Assembly (NCBI RefSeq): GCF_000519205.1
Contig: NZ_JAFB01000013.1
Location: forward strand, 1 to 64,000
Length of the DNA: 64,000 nucleotides
Source of the DNA: Amycolatopsis taiwanensis DSM 45107
GTDB taxonomy: Bacteria; Actinomycetota; Actinomycetes; Mycobacteriales; Pseudonocardiaceae
Reading direction: 5' to 3'
Below the pieces are notes generated by a model. That model saw nothing but the letters and a program-made list of their open reading frames with translations, was not told where the DNA came from and did not search any database. Shown here piece after piece: positions 63,232-64,000 of this stretch (its first letter is position 1; each line of letters starts with the position of its first letter). The translations under genes were made by a program, and so were the position numbers.

Positions 63232-64000
63232 ATGGTGTTCCGCTTGAGCGCCAAGGACCTGCTGGCGGAGTACCGGAAGGCAACGCTGTCGCCGGTGGAG
63301 GTGACCGAGGCGGTGCTCGCCCGTATCGACGCGCTCGAGCCGGACCTGCATGCGCTCTACGCCTTTGACCCGGAGCAGGCGCGTTCGGCGGCGAAGGCGT
63401 CGGAGCAGCGGTGGCGGTCCGGCACGGCCGGCGCGCTGGAGGGAATCCCGCTGACGCTGAAGGAGAACATCGCGACCCGGGGTGTTCCGGTCCCGCTCGG
63501 CACGGCCGCGACCGAACTCCAGCCGGCGCCGGTGGACGCGCCCGCCGCCGCGCGGGCACGTGAGGCGGGTGCGGTCCTGCTGGCCAAGACGACCATGCCC
63601 GACTACGGCATGCTCACGTCGGGTCTGTCCAGTTTCCACACGGCGACCCGCAATCCCTGGGACACCGCCCGCACGCCGGGCGGGTCGAGCGCGGGCGCCG
63701 CCGCGGCGGCCGCCGCCGGGTACGGGCCGTTGCACGTCGGTACCGACATCGGCGGTTCGATCCGGTTGCCCGCGGGCTGGTGCGGCCTGGTCGGGCTCAA
63801 ACCGAGTTTCGGCCGCGTGCCGGTGGATCCGCCGTACCCCGGCCGCGTGGTCGGTCCCTTGACCAGGACGGTGGCGGACGCGGCGTTGCTGATGACCGTG
63901 CTGTCCGCGCCCGACGAGCGGGATCACCTGAGCCTGCCGCCGGCCCGGATTCCGTGGTCGGAACTGGATATCGACCCAAGCGGCCTGCGTATCGGCCTTC
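63232..64000 (+). CDS. Amidase-signature family amidase (partial, runs off the window)
   Basis: 256 codons are visible from ATG 63232 (GAAGGGAG upstream). Catalytic Lys in LTLKENIA, cis-Ser in TPGGSSAGAAAA and nucleophile Ser in GTDIGGSIRLPAGW form the Lys-Ser-Ser triad. The C-terminal half lies beyond 64000. It closes the visible part of the ABC/SDR cluster and suggests amide or peptide-derivative catabolism. Confidence 0.92.
   Translation, partial: MVFRLSAKDLLAEYRKATLSPVEVTEAVLARIDALEPDLHALYAFDPEQARSAAKASEQRWRSGTAGALEGIPLTLKENIATRGVPVPLGTAATELQPAPVDAPAAARAREAGAVLLAKTTMPDYGMLTSGLSSFHTATRNPWDTARTPGGSSAGAAAAAAAGYGPLHVGTDIGGSIRLPAGWCGLVGLKPSFGRVPVDPPYPGRVVGPLTRTVADAALLMTVLSAPDERDHLSLPPARIPWSELDIDPSGLRIGL

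Overview
The window looks like a high-GC actinobacterial chromosome, most likely a member of the Pseudonocardiaceae (Amycolatopsis-like). The evidence is codon use, frequent GTG/TTG starts, and the conserved gene order DLW-39 - tRNA-Ala ... ppiA - rhomboid - PH protein - crgA - (sortase) - pabA/trpG ... pknB - pknA - pbpA - rodA - pstP - fhaB - fhaA - tRNA-Leu. In actinobacteria this block lies a few tens of kilobases from oriC/dnaA. Two perfect DnaA boxes (29790-29811) fit that location. The taxonomic call is inference from layout and sequence style, not from a search.

Left part (1-13 kb). The window opens in a broken IS701-like transposase. Two 3'-end fragments of tRNA-Ile (320-344 and 1949-1989) bracket one gene, a cytosolic protein made of three tandem copies of an unrecognised ~150-residue module. 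Then come P450 debris, a DUF998 membrane protein, a metallo-hydrolase/HxlR pair, a GNAT, an AhpD-like protein with a sigma factor, TetR/RibD-like, a YceI protein and DLW-39. An intact tRNA-Ala (11128-11200) follows, and its 3' 45 bp are exactly repeated at 12935-12979. Between the copies is a 1.8-kb islet with one secreted Cys-rich protein. So two adjacent tRNA genes each flank a tiny islet with a single cargo gene and no integrase.

Middle accessory region (13-27 kb): LysR/EamA exporter, PIG-L deacetylase, a secreted TAP-like peptidase, a NarL-type two-component system, several TetR-controlled genes, a GrpB-like protein, an FAD oxidoreductase with an ECF41 sigma factor and a matching promoter motif, a 21-bp minisatellite, and a cyanase/DUF1348 operon facing its TetR regulator.

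Core region (27-47 kb): cell-division and peptidoglycan signalling genes. PknA/PknB, PstP, PbpA, RodA and the FHA proteins form one minus-strand run with start/stop overlaps between several genes. A class E sortase gene, normally intact at this position, is a pseudogene here. tRNA-Leu(CAG) and furA-katG (peroxide defence) follow.

Right part (47-64 kb): a small Bell-like protein with a C-terminal amyloid-signalling-like motif, a truncated DUF3558-like gene, a VapBC pair whose toxin has lost its usual stop, amino-acid enzymes (threonine dehydratase-like, cystathionine gamma-synthase-like), an FKBP, PPOX, another ECF41 sigma, amidohydrolase/cupin, SDR/TetR, MerR, and a tightly coupled dipeptide/oligopeptide-type ABC importer operon running into an SDR and an amidase cut by the window end. 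Four SigJ/ECF41-type sigma factors lie in the 64 kb, an unusually high density.
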